From Epiperipatus broadwayi (taxonomy: Eukaryota > Onychophora > Udeonychophora > Euonychophora > Peripatidae), in NCBI GenBank assembly GCA_028023455.1, contig JAQFVV010013364.1, positions 79,306 to 143,305 on the forward strand: DNA of 64,000 nt, written 5' to 3'. The notes under the pieces are model-generated. The model had not been told where the DNA came from, did no database searches, and was given only the letters and a program-made list of their open reading frames with translations. Made by a program: the position numbers and the translations under genes. Positions 62,714 through 64,000 of the stretch are shown piece by piece (the stretch's first letter is position 1; each line of letters opens with the position of its first letter).

Positions 62714-64000
62714 AATACATATAGTGACTTTTTGCCTGTTTTAATAAAACTATAACTAATAGTGTTTTTTGATACTGATCTGGGAAATATAATAAAAATG
62801 ATCTATTTAATAGAATATAAAGTACTTTTACAGTAATTAATAACAATGATATTCTGTAGTATTTCCCAATGCTGAAGATAATACTATTATACCTGGGAAA
62901 TCTCATACTGTATTTTTGTTAATCATATATTAGACAAAGCAATTGTAAATTCACTGTCAAGAGTAGTGCTGCAACTAAGAAATATTTGAATTTCTTGAAA
63001 ATTGAATGATATGTTAAATTAGCACAATAATATCAATTTCAAGGTAATCTATTTTGGTAAATATAAATCATATGACCTGATATTTTCAAGAACGTTTATG
63101 ATTATTTTAAAAGAATCATTAGCATAACTAAGAGATATAAATAGTATAGATTATATGTTGGCAGAAAGAAAAAAAATTCTTCAACAGTTTTTTTTTCATA
63201 AAAAAAAAAGGCAAGAATTTAAAAATTCAAGATATAATAAGAATTCTTATAATTTAAGAAATATGAGAAACCTATATTTTTGTAAAAAGATTTAAGTGCA
63301 TATAAACATTTTTACCTATGAAAATATTGAACAAACATATATACTACATACACATATAAAACAAAAATTATTGACATATAATAGTGTCTTTTATGTAGAA
63401 GCACATTGTTTTTACTAATTTAATTATAAAAACTTTAAACCATAATGTGTGTATATATATATGTAAATAATTGGTATTGTAAATATTTACCATATATCAT
63501 CATAAATACCATCATTATATTAAACTATTATTGTCCGTATACAGAATGATGTTCTCTTTCAATTTAACCCAGTTTCACCAATCCATAATCTCCATTTTCT
63601 ATATCACAACATAAACTTTTTTATTTCATTTATTTGACTCAACATAAAAACTCTTTTTAGGTATTTTACCTGTCTTGGAATTTATTTGATGGCTTTTATG
63701 TATCATCTATCTTTTTTGCAGTTCTTAATAGTTATGTAAAACATCTTCCTATTTTTTCCATTCAAATCTAAAATATTTTCAAAATGAGTTAATATTTTAA
63801 AATAATTTGCATATCAATGGTGAATACTATCGTTCTTAATAGTTTTTGTCTCTCTAGTTTTGTATTAACACATATCTTATATTTGTCTAACTGACAACTT
63901 CTGTGTTCAATATGTTAAGAACATTACTATTTTGAAATGTGTAATCTCTTAGAATATAATCTAATTATGCTTAACAATTTCCTCAAATATATATATATAT
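62714..64000. other. AT-rich DNA, no gene seen
   Basis: No motif or element recognised up to the end of the window, which closes in a (TA)n tract (63987-64000). Confidence 0.5.

Overview
This window looks like intergenic or intronic DNA from an animal nuclear genome. It is very AT-rich by eye, full of (TA)n and (ATT)n microsatellites, and contains no convincing host protein-coding exon. The transposon mix points to an invertebrate metazoan: GIY-YIG Penelope-like elements, a BED-finger hAT of the GTF2IRD2/ZBED5 type, APE-type LINEs and Ty3/gypsy gag and integrase remnants. A mollusc (possibly a cephalopod) or another aquatic invertebrate would fit, but the sequence does not fix the species. 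All recognisable proteins belong to mobile elements, and all of them carry stops or frameshifts.

Left part (1-15 kb). A Penelope-like element (PLE-A, about 1.32-4.24 kb, +) keeps its architecture: a direct ~265-bp repeat (pseudo-LTR) at each end and a ~43-bp terminal inverted repeat. It is followed by a nearly complete two-ORF LINE (LINE-A, 4659-9819, -) with a CCHC ORF1 and an APE endonuclease/RT/zinc-finger ORF2. LINE-A sits exactly between two long (ATT)n tracts, which suggests insertion into a TAA/ATT microsatellite. After a stretch of unassigned DNA with short tandem repeats comes a second PLE (PLE-B, 12.66-14.65 kb, -) that ends in a 376-bp hairpin.

Middle (15-35 kb). Two gag-like remnants (14.7-15.9 and 20.1-21.9 kb) and two diverged LTR-like repeats (16008-17550 and about 26198-27815), all on +, are relics of a Ty3/gypsy-type family. 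Between and after them lie several palindromic non-autonomous elements (24.09, 24.28, 25.04 and 28.46 kb). A third PLE copy (PLE-C, 29.48-30.25 kb) has its 3' end duplicated in inverted orientation. At 30.6-35.2 kb there is a three-level nest: a palindromic MITE with a TA duplication inside a 2908-bp hAT with perfect 14-bp TIRs and an 8-bp target duplication, itself inside a fourth Penelope-like element (PLE-D).

Right part (35-64 kb). Most of this is AT-rich DNA with no recognisable gene. It holds a small hairpin element (35.34 kb), two blocks of more balanced composition that might be conserved regulatory DNA (41.9-42.9 and 45.1-45.4 kb), a degenerate LINE on the - strand (LINE-B, 46.15-49.0 kb) carrying an inserted tRNA-like SINE, a gypsy integrase C-terminal remnant (52.2-52.7 kb, -), a compound CAT/AAT/AAG microsatellite (58.7 kb), a third LINE (LINE-C, 59.05-62.0 kb, -) and a short TIR element (62.54 kb).

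No host gene system is visible. The parts most worth follow-up are the microsatellite-embedded LINE-A, the terminal structures of the Penelope-like elements, and the dated nest at 30.6-35.2 kb.
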